A DNA stretch of 64,000 bases. Origin: Prevotellaceae bacterium UBA4361. Lineage in GTDB: Bacteria > Bacteroidota > Bacteroidia > Bacteroidales > Bacteroidaceae. Location of the stretch: assembly GCA_002393575.1 (NCBI GenBank), contig DGSN01000025.1:1-64000 (forward strand). The letters run 5' to 3'. The position numbers and the translations under genes were made by a program. Every line of letters starts with the position of its first letter. Position 1 is the stretch's first letter. Positions 1-6,543 of this stretch are shown here, in pieces. The notes under the pieces are model-generated. The model had not been told where the DNA came from, did not search any database, and saw only the letters and a program-made list of their open reading frames with translations.

Positions 1-28
1 TTCATGGTCATTCGCGTTGAATCTTCTG

Positions 29-36
29 CAAAGGTA
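29..36 (-). promoter_or_regulatory. Promoter -7 box for a gene leaving the left edge
   Basis: On the minus strand the sequence reads TACCTTTG, the Bacteroidetes -7 consensus TAnnTTTG. Eighteen bases further, at 11-9 and again in frame at 5-3, are ATG codons, so a minus-strand gene probably begins here with Met-Thr-Met. Only 11 bases of it lie in the window, so its product cannot be named. Confidence 0.45.
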
Positions 37-138
37 TGTAAAAACTATGCAGAAAACAAATCTTTATGTTGGTTTGGAAAGAGGCAGTTGCCAAATTAAT
101 CATTAAACTTTCCCATTTCTGGAATAAATGTATCAGAA

Positions 139-334
139 GACGCTGAAAGCGTCACCGCTCAGTAACCGAGGGTGCGAAGCACCCCCGGATAGCTGTCTGT
201 CCGCTCAATCGACTCTGAAAGAGTCGCCCATCTGTGGCTGTTGGGGCACTCTTCCAGAGTGCATATAGACCGAATACATACCACCCGCAGGTCGTTCCGA
301 CCTACGGTTACTGAGCGATGACGCCTTCAGCGTC
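139..334. repeat. Array of six GAA/TTC-loop hairpins inside a long inverted repeat
   Basis: Six short perfect or near-perfect hairpins follow one another: 139-153, 170-184, 210-226, 246-262, 289-303 and 320-334. The first three have loop GAA and the last three have TTC or TTCC, so the array is itself symmetric. The outermost 33 bases (139-171) are nearly the reverse complement of 301-334, including CGCTCAGTAACCG against CGGTTACTGAGCG. Stems differ in sequence but share the same six-base arm and three-base loop. No reading frame spans it. It resembles the palindromic repeat units (REP-like) that some bacteria carry; a link to a REP-associated transposase is only a guess because none is encoded here. 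Confidence 0.75.
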
Positions 335-795
335 AGAGGGTTACACTATCCCAATATGATGGGAATGTTTAGTTAATCATTCCACTTCGTAAATTCAGTC
401 GAAAGAATAGATGTTGATGTCGCTTTGCTATGCTGACTCTTTGACTGAATCACTTGAGAGGATGAACTGAGTTGCGTGTGGGGATTCACCAAATTGTTCT
501 TTCGATTGGTTTGTGCCGAGCTAAAGGAACTACTAAATAAGCGAGGGCTCGTTATCGTTCAAGCGAGCCCTCGTCGTAGCTCAAGCGAGGGCTCGCTTGA
601 AAAACAACGAGGGCTCGGCGATTCGCTTAATCCTTTAGCTCGGTGCAAGCCCATCCAATGAACGTTTCAGCTCGTCCACATATACGCTTCAATATTGTCC
701 ATATCAACGTCAGTTCGGTATAAGGAGTCGCTTCGCGAGAAATCTCACTCTAATTTCTTTCCTTAATAAAATCGTACCAACTTATTTTTTTACGA
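335..795. other. Gene-free stretch carrying repeat copy 1
   Basis: Apart from the 22-base-period element at 513-647 I see no gene. A 61-codon open frame at 476-661 exists only because it runs through that repeat, and it has no recognisable sequence. The rest is unremarkable and AT-rich. Confidence 0.5.
513..647. repeat. 22-base-period decamer element, copy 1
   Basis: Four decamers, CGAGGGCTCG or its complement CGAGCCCTCG, start at 542, 564, 586 and 608, an exact 22-base period. The 12-base spacers often contain TTCAAG or CTTGAA. The set is framed by an inverted repeat, CCGAGCTAAAGGA at 516-528 and its reverse complement at 631-643. Related copies lie at 21932-22007, 29366-29441 and 39266-39341. 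Each decamer has self-complementary CGAG/CTCG arms, and opposite-orientation decamers can pair with each other. Function is unknown. Confidence 0.85.
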
Positions 796-1075
796 TTACT
801 TGTCGTCGTAATGACCGTAAAGTGAGATGACATAAACTCTTACGACATTTTCATCTACTGTGTAAAGAAGTCTGTTTTTCTTATCCAATCGCCTTGACTA
901 GATATTAGAATAATATCTTAGTTGTTCTGGTTTTCCTGTTCCTGTATAGGGATGCTCAGATAGTTAAAAGAACATGGTCTCCACTTTCTTGATGAGAGAT
1001 TTGTTCCCTGAATGATGTGTTTTCTGTAAGTCCTTACGGGAGGTTCCTGCCAGCTCTATAGAATACTTTCCCATA
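796..1075 (-). pseudogene. YoeB/Txe-family toxin, inactivated
   Basis: Read from the ATG at 1075, which overlaps the antitoxin stop by 20 bases, the sequence gives MGKYSIELAGTSRKDLQK. It then needs a one-base shift at a run of five A (near 1019) to continue in the family pattern. After that two nonsense codons interrupt it: TAA at 966-964 and TAG at 900-898. The TAG replaces the Trp of the family motif W-S-R-R. The rest reads HPYTGTGKPEQLRYYS and then SRRLDKKNRLLYTVDE, with a VRVYVISLYGHY end. YoeB-type toxins are ribosome-dependent mRNA endonucleases. Three independent lesions mean this one cannot be made. Confidence 0.85.
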
Positions 1076-1298
1076 TATTGTTGATGTCTTCTATAGGAGT
1101 GGTGTTCCCGTTTTTGATGTCTTCCAACCCTTTTTGTATAGCCGAGAGTTTTTCTGATGAAAGTGCGTCCTCATCGTTGACCACATTGATAACAACAGTG
1201 GGTGCATTTTCTCTTGTGACATACACGGGCTCTTTTTCTGCCAAATCAAAATACTTTTTCTGGTTGGCATTGAATTCATTTGTGTTGATGACCTGCAT
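1056..1298 (-). CDS. Phd/YefM-family antitoxin
   Basis: An 80-residue protein beginning MQVINTNEFNANQKKYFDLA, the usual Phd/YefM start with the NQKKYFDLAE motif that forms part of the DNA-binding dimer. The C-terminal half, from about residue 45, carries the AIQKGLEDIKNG helix and ends IWESIL, the toxin-wrapping part in this family. In the family the antitoxin neutralises a YoeB/Txe nuclease and represses its own operon. The toxin frame begins inside the end of this gene but is destroyed, so this is an intact orphan antitoxin. It could still act as a repressor or neutralise another YoeB-type toxin in trans; that is inference. Confidence 0.85.
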   Translation of the reverse strand: MQVINTNEFNANQKKYFDLAEKEPVYVTRENAPTVVINVVNDEDALSSEKLSAIQKGLEDIKNGNTTPIEDINNIWESIL

Positions 1299-1323
1299 GA
1301 CTTAGTAGTGTTTGTTTTCATTG

Positions 1324-1331
1324 CAAATGTA
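1324..1331 (-). promoter_or_regulatory. -7 box of the antitoxin promoter
   Basis: TACATTTG on the minus strand fits TAnnTTTG and lies 25 bases upstream of the antitoxin ATG. No clear -33 TTTG is seen at the expected distance. Confidence 0.5.
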
Positions 1332-1460
1332 TGAAAAAAACATTACCCCATGTAAAAACTTGTCAACAAATAACTTATTAGTCAACAAATGGACACAAAG
1401 AAGGCATAGAAAAGTGAAAAATGAAAAGTGAGTCAACCAATTTTTTTCTCTTTGAGTCAA

Positions 1461-1533
1461 CAAATTATCACAAATTAACTCAAAAGTAAAATTTTAATTT
1501 GTGCCTTATTGGTGACCATTTGTTGACTGAAAA
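1461..1533. repeat. Direct repeat, copy A, upstream of mraZ
   Basis: About 72 bases here are roughly 90 percent identical to 3495-3566. Shared words include TTAACTCAAAAGTAAAAT, TTAATTTGTGCCTTATT and ATTTGTTGACTGAAAA. Copy A lies upstream of mraZ and copy B immediately upstream of ftsL, both on the + strand and in the same orientation. No coding potential is evident. Confidence 0.8.
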
Positions 1534-1633
1534 TAGAAATTCTGCCCCACCAAAAAGGATAATTTATAAATAGTTGATAGTTAGTATGTTGTAGATGTTA
1601 TGAACAGGGTGTTGAAAACTTTTTTGAAAAAAA

Positions 1634-1661
1634 GTGGAGAATGATGTGGGGAATTGTGGGG
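1634..1661 (+). promoter_or_regulatory. MraZ boxes (operator of the dcw cluster)
   Basis: Three hexamers, GTGGAG at 1634, GTGGGG at 1646 and GTGGGG at 1656, lie as direct repeats spaced 12 and 10 bases apart, just upstream of the -7 box at 1670. MraZ proteins of other bacteria bind GTGGG(A/G)-type direct repeats with about 10-base spacing ahead of mraZ and repress the cluster. The site and position fit autoregulation by the mraZ gene that follows. The identification is by motif; binding is inferred. Confidence 0.75.
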
Positions 1662-1669
1662 AAAATGCC

Positions 1670-1677
1670 TATCTTTG
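1670..1677 (+). promoter_or_regulatory. -7 box of the dcw cluster promoter
   Basis: TATCTTTG fits the Bacteroidetes TAnnTTTG box and is followed 22 bases later by the mraZ ATG, so the leader would be short. The MraZ boxes lie directly upstream, where bound MraZ would block polymerase. Confidence 0.7.
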
Positions 1678-1699
1678 CAAAAATAGTAAGAAAAGGCTC

Positions 1700-2164
1700 A
1701 TGGAATTTTACGGCGATTATGCAGCAAAGACCGATGCAAAGGGACGTGTGTTCCTTCCTGCGGCATTCAGAAGAGTGCTGGAGACGGAAGGGTGCTGTCA
1801 GCGTTTTGTGCTGCGTGCTGACTTGTTCCAGCAATGCCTTCAACTATATCCTGAGGAGTTGTGGAAACAGAGGGTTCGTCAGCTCCATGCGGGGATGAAT
1901 CCTTGGAATGGCAATCATCAGGCTCTGTTGCGCAGCTATATGTCGGGCATCGAGATTGTGGAATTGGACAAGAGTGGGCGACTGCTTCTGACCAAGCGGA
2001 AGATGGATGCTGCTGCTATTACTGACGATGTGAGGTTTATGGGCATGTTGGACCATATCGAAATATGGAACAACGAAGTGCTTGACCAACATCTGAACGG
2101 CATGACGACAACTGGCATGGATTTGCAGGAACTGATGAGCGACGAAAGGGTAAGAGAAAAGTGA
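1700..2164 (+). CDS. mraZ: Transcriptional regulator MraZ
   Basis: A 154-residue protein starting MEFYGDYAAKTDAKGRVFLP. It carries the MraZ/AbrB-like DxKGR motif near the start; the second half carries RYDYM-like family positions and a WNNEVLDQHLNG end. MraZ forms ring-shaped DNA-binding oligomers and represses the division and wall cluster. The start at 1700 is chosen because the family begins a few residues before the DAKGR motif and a -7 box lies 22 bases upstream; the frame is open back to 1634 but that part overlaps the operator. It is the first gene of the dcw cluster, and 260 bases of repetitive spacer separate it from rsmH. Confidence 0.93.
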   Translation: MEFYGDYAAKTDAKGRVFLPAAFRRVLETEGCCQRFVLRADLFQQCLQLYPEELWKQRVRQLHAGMNPWNGNHQALLRSYMSGIEIVELDKSGRLLLTKRKMDAAAITDDVRFMGMLDHIEIWNNEVLDQHLNGMTTTGMDLQELMSDERVREK

Positions 2165-2424
2165 TAAGTGAAAAGTGAAAAATGCCGTCCGGCTAAATCG
2201 AACCACACTAAACGCTTTACTCTTCACATTAAATTATAAGCTTTTAACTCTTAAAGAGTTTTAATTTACAAAATAGGACACGACACGCGAAACGAACACG
2301 AAGTAAACACGACGATGAAGGTGAAGGCATTGTATAAAGTACAAAGGACAAGGTACTAAGGACAAAGAAGTACAAAGGACAAAGTACAAAGGACAAGGTA
2401 CACTATTTCTTTTAACTTTATACA
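2165..2424. repeat. Low-complexity intercistronic spacer, mraZ-rsmH
   Basis: The first part repeats the word AAAAGTGA and contains the element AAAAATGCCGTCCGGCT at 2178-2194, which recurs at 4106-4122 and inverted near 42485 and 45306. The second part (2333-2402) is a degenerate tandem array of GTACAAAGGACAA-type units. No gene is seen. The array ends 22 bases before the annotated rsmH start. Confidence 0.7.
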
Positions 2425-3474
2425 ATGCCAACGCCAACATCAGAAAAAAACAAACACTCAATGAAGATGCATACGTCGAAACTGATGTCCACGGAAATGC
2501 GCGATGAGGGAGGAAATCTTCCTTATCATGTTCCTGTCCTGCTGCAAGAAAGTGTGGAAGGTCTGAATATCGGTGATGGAAACGGCGTGTGGGTAGATGC
2601 CACATTTGGCGGAGGCGGTCACAGTCATGAAATCGTCAGCCGACTGGGTGAGCAGGGGCATCTCTATGGTTTTGACCAGGACGCGGATGCTTACCAGAAC
2701 TACATGACGAGATGGCAGGGGTTTGACGCTAAGCGGCAGAACTGGCTGGAAAAGCATTTCACGTTTGTGAGGAGCAATTTCCGTTATCTGAGGAATTTCC
2801 TCCGTTATTATGGTGTGGAGCAAGTGGATGGTGTGCTGGCAGACTTGGGTGTCAGCTCTCATCATTTTGATGATGCTGAACGCGGTTTCTCATTCCGTTT
2901 CAACGGGCATTTGGACATGCGTATGAACCAGAAGGGCGGAAAGACTGCGGCTGACGTGGTGAACCGTTACAGCGAGGAGCAACTGGCGGGTATTTTCCGC
3001 TTGTATGGCGAACTGAGAAACGGGAATCGGATAGCTGCTGCCATCGTGAAGGCACGTCGCCAGAAGCCCATCTTGATGATTGATGACTTGCTGGAGGTGG
3101 TGCAGCCGTTCTTTGCTTCCGACCGCGAGAAGAAGGACATGGCGAAGGTGTTTCAGGCTCTGCGCATCGAGGTGAATGGGGAAATGGATGCGTTGAAGGA
3201 ACTGCTTGCGCAGGCTACTGAGGTGCTGAAACCTGGTGGACGGCTGGTGGTGATTTCTTATCATTCGTTGGAGGACCGCATGGTGAAGAACGTGATGAAG
3301 ACGGGAAACGCTGAAGGGCTGTTGAACAAGGATTTCTTTGGAAAGGTGGATTGCCCGTTCCGCTTGGTAAACAGCAAGGTGATTGTACCCGACGCGGAGG
3401 AACTGGCAAGGAATCCACGCAGCCGAAGTGCGAAACTGAGGATTGCTGAGAAAAGAGTGGAAAGTGAGAAGTGA
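2425..3474 (+). CDS. rsmH: 16S rRNA (cytosine1402-N4)-methyltransferase RsmH
   Basis: RsmH transfers a methyl group from SAM to N4 of C1402 of 16S rRNA. The protein shows the HVPVLLQESVEGL start of the family, the SAM-binding loop DATFGGGGHS, the DGVLADLGVSSHHFDDAERG segment and the late motif VISYHSLEDRMVK. It is the standard second gene of the dcw cluster. At 349 residues it is about 35 longer than usual because the frame opens 34 codons before HVPV. Internal ATGs at 2461, 2467, 2485 and 2497 are alternative starts, and 2485 or 2497 would give a more typical length. The extra N-terminus looks low-complexity and may not be translated. Confidence 0.93.
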   Translation: MPTPTSEKNKHSMKMHTSKLMSTEMRDEGGNLPYHVPVLLQESVEGLNIGDGNGVWVDATFGGGGHSHEIVSRLGEQGHLYGFDQDADAYQNYMTRWQGFDAKRQNWLEKHFTFVRSNFRYLRNFLRYYGVEQVDGVLADLGVSSHHFDDAERGFSFRFNGHLDMRMNQKGGKTAADVVNRYSEEQLAGIFRLYGELRNGNRIAAAIVKARRQKPILMIDDLLEVVQPFFASDREKKDMAKVFQALRIEVNGEMDALKELLAQATEVLKPGGRLVVISYHSLEDRMVKNVMKTGNAEGLLNKDFFGKVDCPFRLVNSKVIVPDAEELARNPRSRSAKLRIAEKRVESEK

Positions 3475-3494
3475 AAAATGAAATGCGAGTCTAC

Positions 3495-3566
3495 CAATTA
3501 TCACGAATTAACTCAAAAGTAAAATCTTAATTTGTGCCTTATTTGTGGCTATTTGTTGACTGAAAA
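3495..3566. repeat. Direct repeat, copy B, leader of ftsL
   Basis: Second copy of the repeat at 1461-1533, ending 19 bases before the ftsL ATG. It carries ATTTGTTGACTGAAAA, and a further TTCGTTGACTGA follows at once. Position just before a start codon suggests a leader or transcription-control role, but none is shown. Confidence 0.75.
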
Positions 3567-3585
3567 ATAATTCGTTGACTGAAGA

Positions 3586-4020
3586 ATGAAAAAGGAAGAA
3601 ATACATATTGATGAAGAGTCTCTTCAGGAGAAGGAGGAAGAGGTGGTGGCATCGGACAAGGAGGCCATCAAGCGGTATGTGGAGGATGAGGAGGATGAGG
3701 ACGAGTTTGGTGAAATCTCGCTGAAGTCGATTCTTGGTGGCGACATCTTGCAGAGTAGGTTTTTCTTGCGACAGGTGGTGTTTGTGCTGTTTGTGGTGAT
3801 GCTGATGCTTACATATACGGCTAATCGCTACAATAGTCAGCAGGAAATCATCACGATTGACAGTCTGAAACTGAAATTACAGGAGGAACGATACAACGTG
3901 CTCACTCAGTCGGGTGAACTGCTCAACCTGAGTAGGCAGTCGAATATCGAACTGAAGCTGAAGGAGAATGGTGACAGTGCCTTGGTGAATCCAACCACAC
4001 CACCGTTTGAGGTGAGATAA
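3586..4020 (+). CDS. ftsL: FtsL-like cell-division protein
   Basis: A 144-residue bitopic membrane protein. Residues 1-45 are very acidic, one transmembrane helix lies at about residues 62-80 (VVFVLFVVMLMLTYTANRY), and the short periplasmic part has heptad-like leucines (DSLKLKLQEERYNVLTQSGE). Topology, size and position between rsmH and ftsI match FtsL, which forms the FtsQLB complex that activates the septal synthase. Sequence conservation in this family is low, so the call rests on context and topology. The long acidic N-terminus is characteristic of Bacteroidetes versions. Confidence 0.8.
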   Translation: MKKEEIHIDEESLQEKEEEVVASDKEAIKRYVEDEEDEDEFGEISLKSILGGDILQSRFFLRQVVFVLFVVMLMLTYTANRYNSQQEIITIDSLKLKLQEERYNVLTQSGELLNLSRQSNIELKLKENGDSALVNPTTPPFEVR

Positions 4021-4194
4021 ATCAGGGATTTTAAGGATTTTAAAGGGATTCTGAGTAAGTTGAAAACTTTGAGAGTTAAAAGTGAAAAGTGAAAAGATAA
4101 AAGTGAAAAATGCCATCCGGCTCTATCGCTTCACGCTCCACGCTTCACACTTCACGTTAAACACTAAACTCTAAGCACGATTTAAGCAAAGCAA
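4021..4194. repeat. Low-complexity intercistronic spacer, ftsL-ftsI
   Basis: Repeats of AAAAGTGA (4075-4110) lead into the element AAAAATGCCATCCGGCT (4106-4122). It is followed by CTTCACG-type words that are roughly complementary to the first part, so the spacer can fold as a long imperfect hairpin. Confidence 0.6.
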
Positions 4195-6456
4195 ATGGGT
4201 AAGAATAAGGAAAATAATAAAGGAAAGAGCGGCAGTATGGCTGGCAAGACGGCTACTCGCACGATTAGCGCAAACAAGTTTCCGTTTGTGATTGTACCTG
4301 TGGTGCTGGTGTGCGTGGGTATCGTGTATTCCATGCTCAAGACGATGACGGTGGATAGGGAAACATATATCAAGATGCGCATTGAAAAGTTTGAGAAGGA
4401 CAGCGTGGAACTGAAGCCTAACCGCGGTAATATCCTTTCGTCGGAAGGGGAATTGCTGTCGAGCAGTCTGCCTAACTATAAGGTACACTTCGATTTCTTG
4501 GCTGGTATTCCCAACATGCCAAAGGACACGCTGGATAAGAGGGAATATGCGAAGGCTGTTGCCATACGCGACTCTCTCATTCGGGTGAAAGACTCTACGC
4601 TGTTGGCAAATTTGCCTGTCATCAGTGGTGGACTGGCTAAGATTTGTCCTGCTCTTGATTCTGCTGGCTATTATGCACACATCAAGTCGGGTATGGAGAA
4701 ACATGCTCGCTACTTCGATTTGTGCCCTCGGTATATTCTGAACTATATTCAGTATAATAAATTGCGTGAGCTTCCCATCCTCAATATTAAGAGTAAGTAC
4801 AGGAGCGGTTTGATTGTGGATGAACGCAACAACCGCAAGAAACCGTTTGGTTCGTTGGCTCGCCGTACTTTGGGCGAGATGTATGGTGCAAAGGACTCGG
4901 CTCGTTCGGGCTTGGAGTTGGCTTACGACACACTGCTGCGTGGAAAGAGCGGATTGCTGCACCAGCGTCGCATCCGTTCGAAGAATGTGGATATTGTGGA
5001 TTTGGAACCCGTGGATGGCTACGACTTGGTGAGTACCATCAATGTGAGTATGCAGGACATTTGTGAGACGGCTCTGAAGGAGAAACTCATTGAACTGAAT
5101 GCGGAATTCGGTGTGTGTGTCCTGATGGAAACGCATACGGGCGATGTGAAAGCCATCGTGAACTTGGCAAGAGACTCCGTTTCGGGCATGTATTACGAAG
5201 CTCGCAATTATGCTTTGGCAGCCATGATGGAGCCTGGTTCTACGTTCAAGACTGCTTCCATCATGGTGGCGCTCGACGATGGAGAAATCCAACTCGATGA
5301 CAAGGTGGACACGGGTTGTGGTATTTATAATATGTATGGTGCCAAGATGCGCGACTCCAACTGGTCGAGAGGTGGTTGCGGTGTGCTCGATGTGACTTTG
5401 GCTGTGGTTCGCTCTTCCAATATCGGTGTGAGCCGACTGATTGATGAGCACTATCACAACAAGCCTGAGAAATTCATCGAAGGCCTGAAGCGCGTGGGTA
5501 TTGGTACACCGCTGAACTTGCCGTTCTATGGTGCTGCCAATCCGCACATCCTGAGTCCTGACGAGAAGGAAACGTATTGGTCGAAGACTTCGTTGCCTTG
5601 GATGTCGATTGGTTACAACACGCAGATACCTCCGATTTCCACTGTTACTTTCTACAATGCTATTGCCAACAACGGACGAATGGTTCGGCCTCGTTTTGTG
5701 AAGGGCATTTCGAAGAATGGCGAGATGGTGGAAGAGTTTCCTGTGGAAGTCATCAAAGAACATATCTGCAAGGAGAAGACCTTGAAGGAAATCCAGGGCA
5801 TCCTGAAGCAGGTGGTGAACAATAAGCAATACGGAACAGGCAAACGTGCTGGAAGCAAGCATTTCAGTGTTTCGGGAAAGACGGGTACGGCACAGGTGGC
5901 AGGTAAGGGCGGTTACCGCAGCGGACGCATGGAGCACTTAGTGAGCTTCTGTGGCTATTATCCTTCCGAAGACCCTCAATACACTTGCATCGTGTCGATA
6001 CGCACGGCTGCTCCTGGTGCTTCGGGTGGAGCTATGGCGGGAACGGTGTTTGCGAAGATTGCAGAAAGGGTGTATTCGAAGAATGTGGTGACAGACATTG
6101 CACGTGCATCAGACTCCTTGTCGATTTTTGTGCCCAATGTGAAGACGGGCGAGATGGCATCAACGCGCAAGGTGCTGGCATCGCTCAAGGTGCCTGTCAG
6201 AAAGGGCAACGATTGGTCTGCCCGCTATGGAAAGTTCCATCACGATTCTGTCCGCGTGTCGATGGATGCCATTGGTGTTGCTGCCGACACGATGATGCCA
6301 GACCTCTCTGGCATGGGTGCTCGCGATGCTATTTACGCCATTGAGCGCAGAGGCATGAGGGCACGCGTGCAAGGCTTCGGTAAGGTGAAGAAGCAGAGTC
6401 TGGCTGCGGGTAGCAAGGTGAAGCGTGGGCAGATGGTGGTGATAGAGATGGATTGA
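4195..6456 (+). CDS. ftsI: Septal peptidoglycan transpeptidase FtsI (PBP3 type) with PASTA domain
   Basis: A class B penicillin-binding protein of 753 residues that cross-links septal peptidoglycan in the FtsW-FtsI complex. A transmembrane anchor lies at about 24-45. The catalytic motifs are S349-T-F-K352, S407-S-N409 and K562-T-G. A PASTA domain occupies about 697-753, starting MPDLSGMGARDA. PASTA domains bind muropeptide or beta-lactam-like ligands and are found on FtsI homologues of Bacteroidetes and on Spo VD-type enzymes. It sits between ftsL and murE as expected. The start at 4195 gives a basic, lysine-rich cytoplasmic tail before the anchor. Confidence 0.95.
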   Translation: MGKNKENNKGKSGSMAGKTATRTISANKFPFVIVPVVLVCVGIVYSMLKTMTVDRETYIKMRIEKFEKDSVELKPNRGNILSSEGELLSSSLPNYKVHFDFLAGIPNMPKDTLDKREYAKAVAIRDSLIRVKDSTLLANLPVISGGLAKICPALDSAGYYAHIKSGMEKHARYFDLCPRYILNYIQYNKLRELPILNIKSKYRSGLIVDERNNRKKPFGSLARRTLGEMYGAKDSARSGLELAYDTLLRGKSGLLHQRRIRSKNVDIVDLEPVDGYDLVSTINVSMQDICETALKEKLIELNAEFGVCVLMETHTGDVKAIVNLARDSVSGMYYEARNYALAAMMEPGSTFKTASIMVALDDGEIQLDDKVDTGCGIYNMYGAKMRDSNWSRGGCGVLDVTLAVVRSSNIGVSRLIDEHYHNKPEKFIEGLKRVGIGTPLNLPFYGAANPHILSPDEKETYWSKTSLPWMSIGYNTQIPPISTVTFYNAIANNGRMVRPRFVKGISKNGEMVEEFPVEVIKEHICKEKTLKEIQGILKQVVNNKQYGTGKRAGSKHFSVSGKTGTAQVAGKGGYRSGRMEHLVSFCGYYPSEDPQYTCIVSIRTAAPGASGGAMAGTVFAKIAERVYSKNVVTDIARASDSLSIFVPNVKTGEMASTRKVLASLKVPVRKGNDWSARYGKFHHDSVRVSMDAIGVAADTMMPDLSGMGARDAIYAIERRGMRARVQGFGKVKKQSLAAGSKVKRGQMVVIEMD

Positions 6457-6543
6457 GCGGGTGATTTTAGGCGGAGATGCGCCTAAAACGGGACTGAGGA
6501 TGAGAAGAAAACTAAAAATGATTATTCTAAATTGAAAAAATAT

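Larger units (their letters stand above)
1299..1699. other. Intergenic control region between the toxin-antitoxin locus and mraZ
   Basis: This gap holds divergent promoters. A minus-strand TACATTTG (complement of 1324-1331) precedes the antitoxin, and the mraZ promoter and MraZ boxes lie at 1634-1677. Between them the word GTCAACAAAT occurs directly at 1362, 1381 and 1456 (degenerate at 1432) and inverted at 1518-1527. Part of this, 1461-1533, recurs at 3495-3566 in front of ftsL. Confidence 0.6.

Noticed and set aside
542..617. Regularly spaced repeats that could be taken for a small CRISPR array
   Set aside because: The repeat unit is 10 bases, the spacers are 12 bases and similar between copies, decamers occur in both orientations, and no cas genes are present. 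Real arrays have repeats of about 24-40 bases and unique spacers.
476..661. 61-codon open frame on the + strand
   Set aside because: It runs through the decamer element and has no family features; the same repeat opens short frames at the other copies.
4171..5937. 588-codon open frame on the minus strand
   Set aside because: It is fully antisense to ftsI, whose protein has all catalytic motifs. The reverse frame is a codon-usage shadow rich in His, Arg and Thr with no domain.
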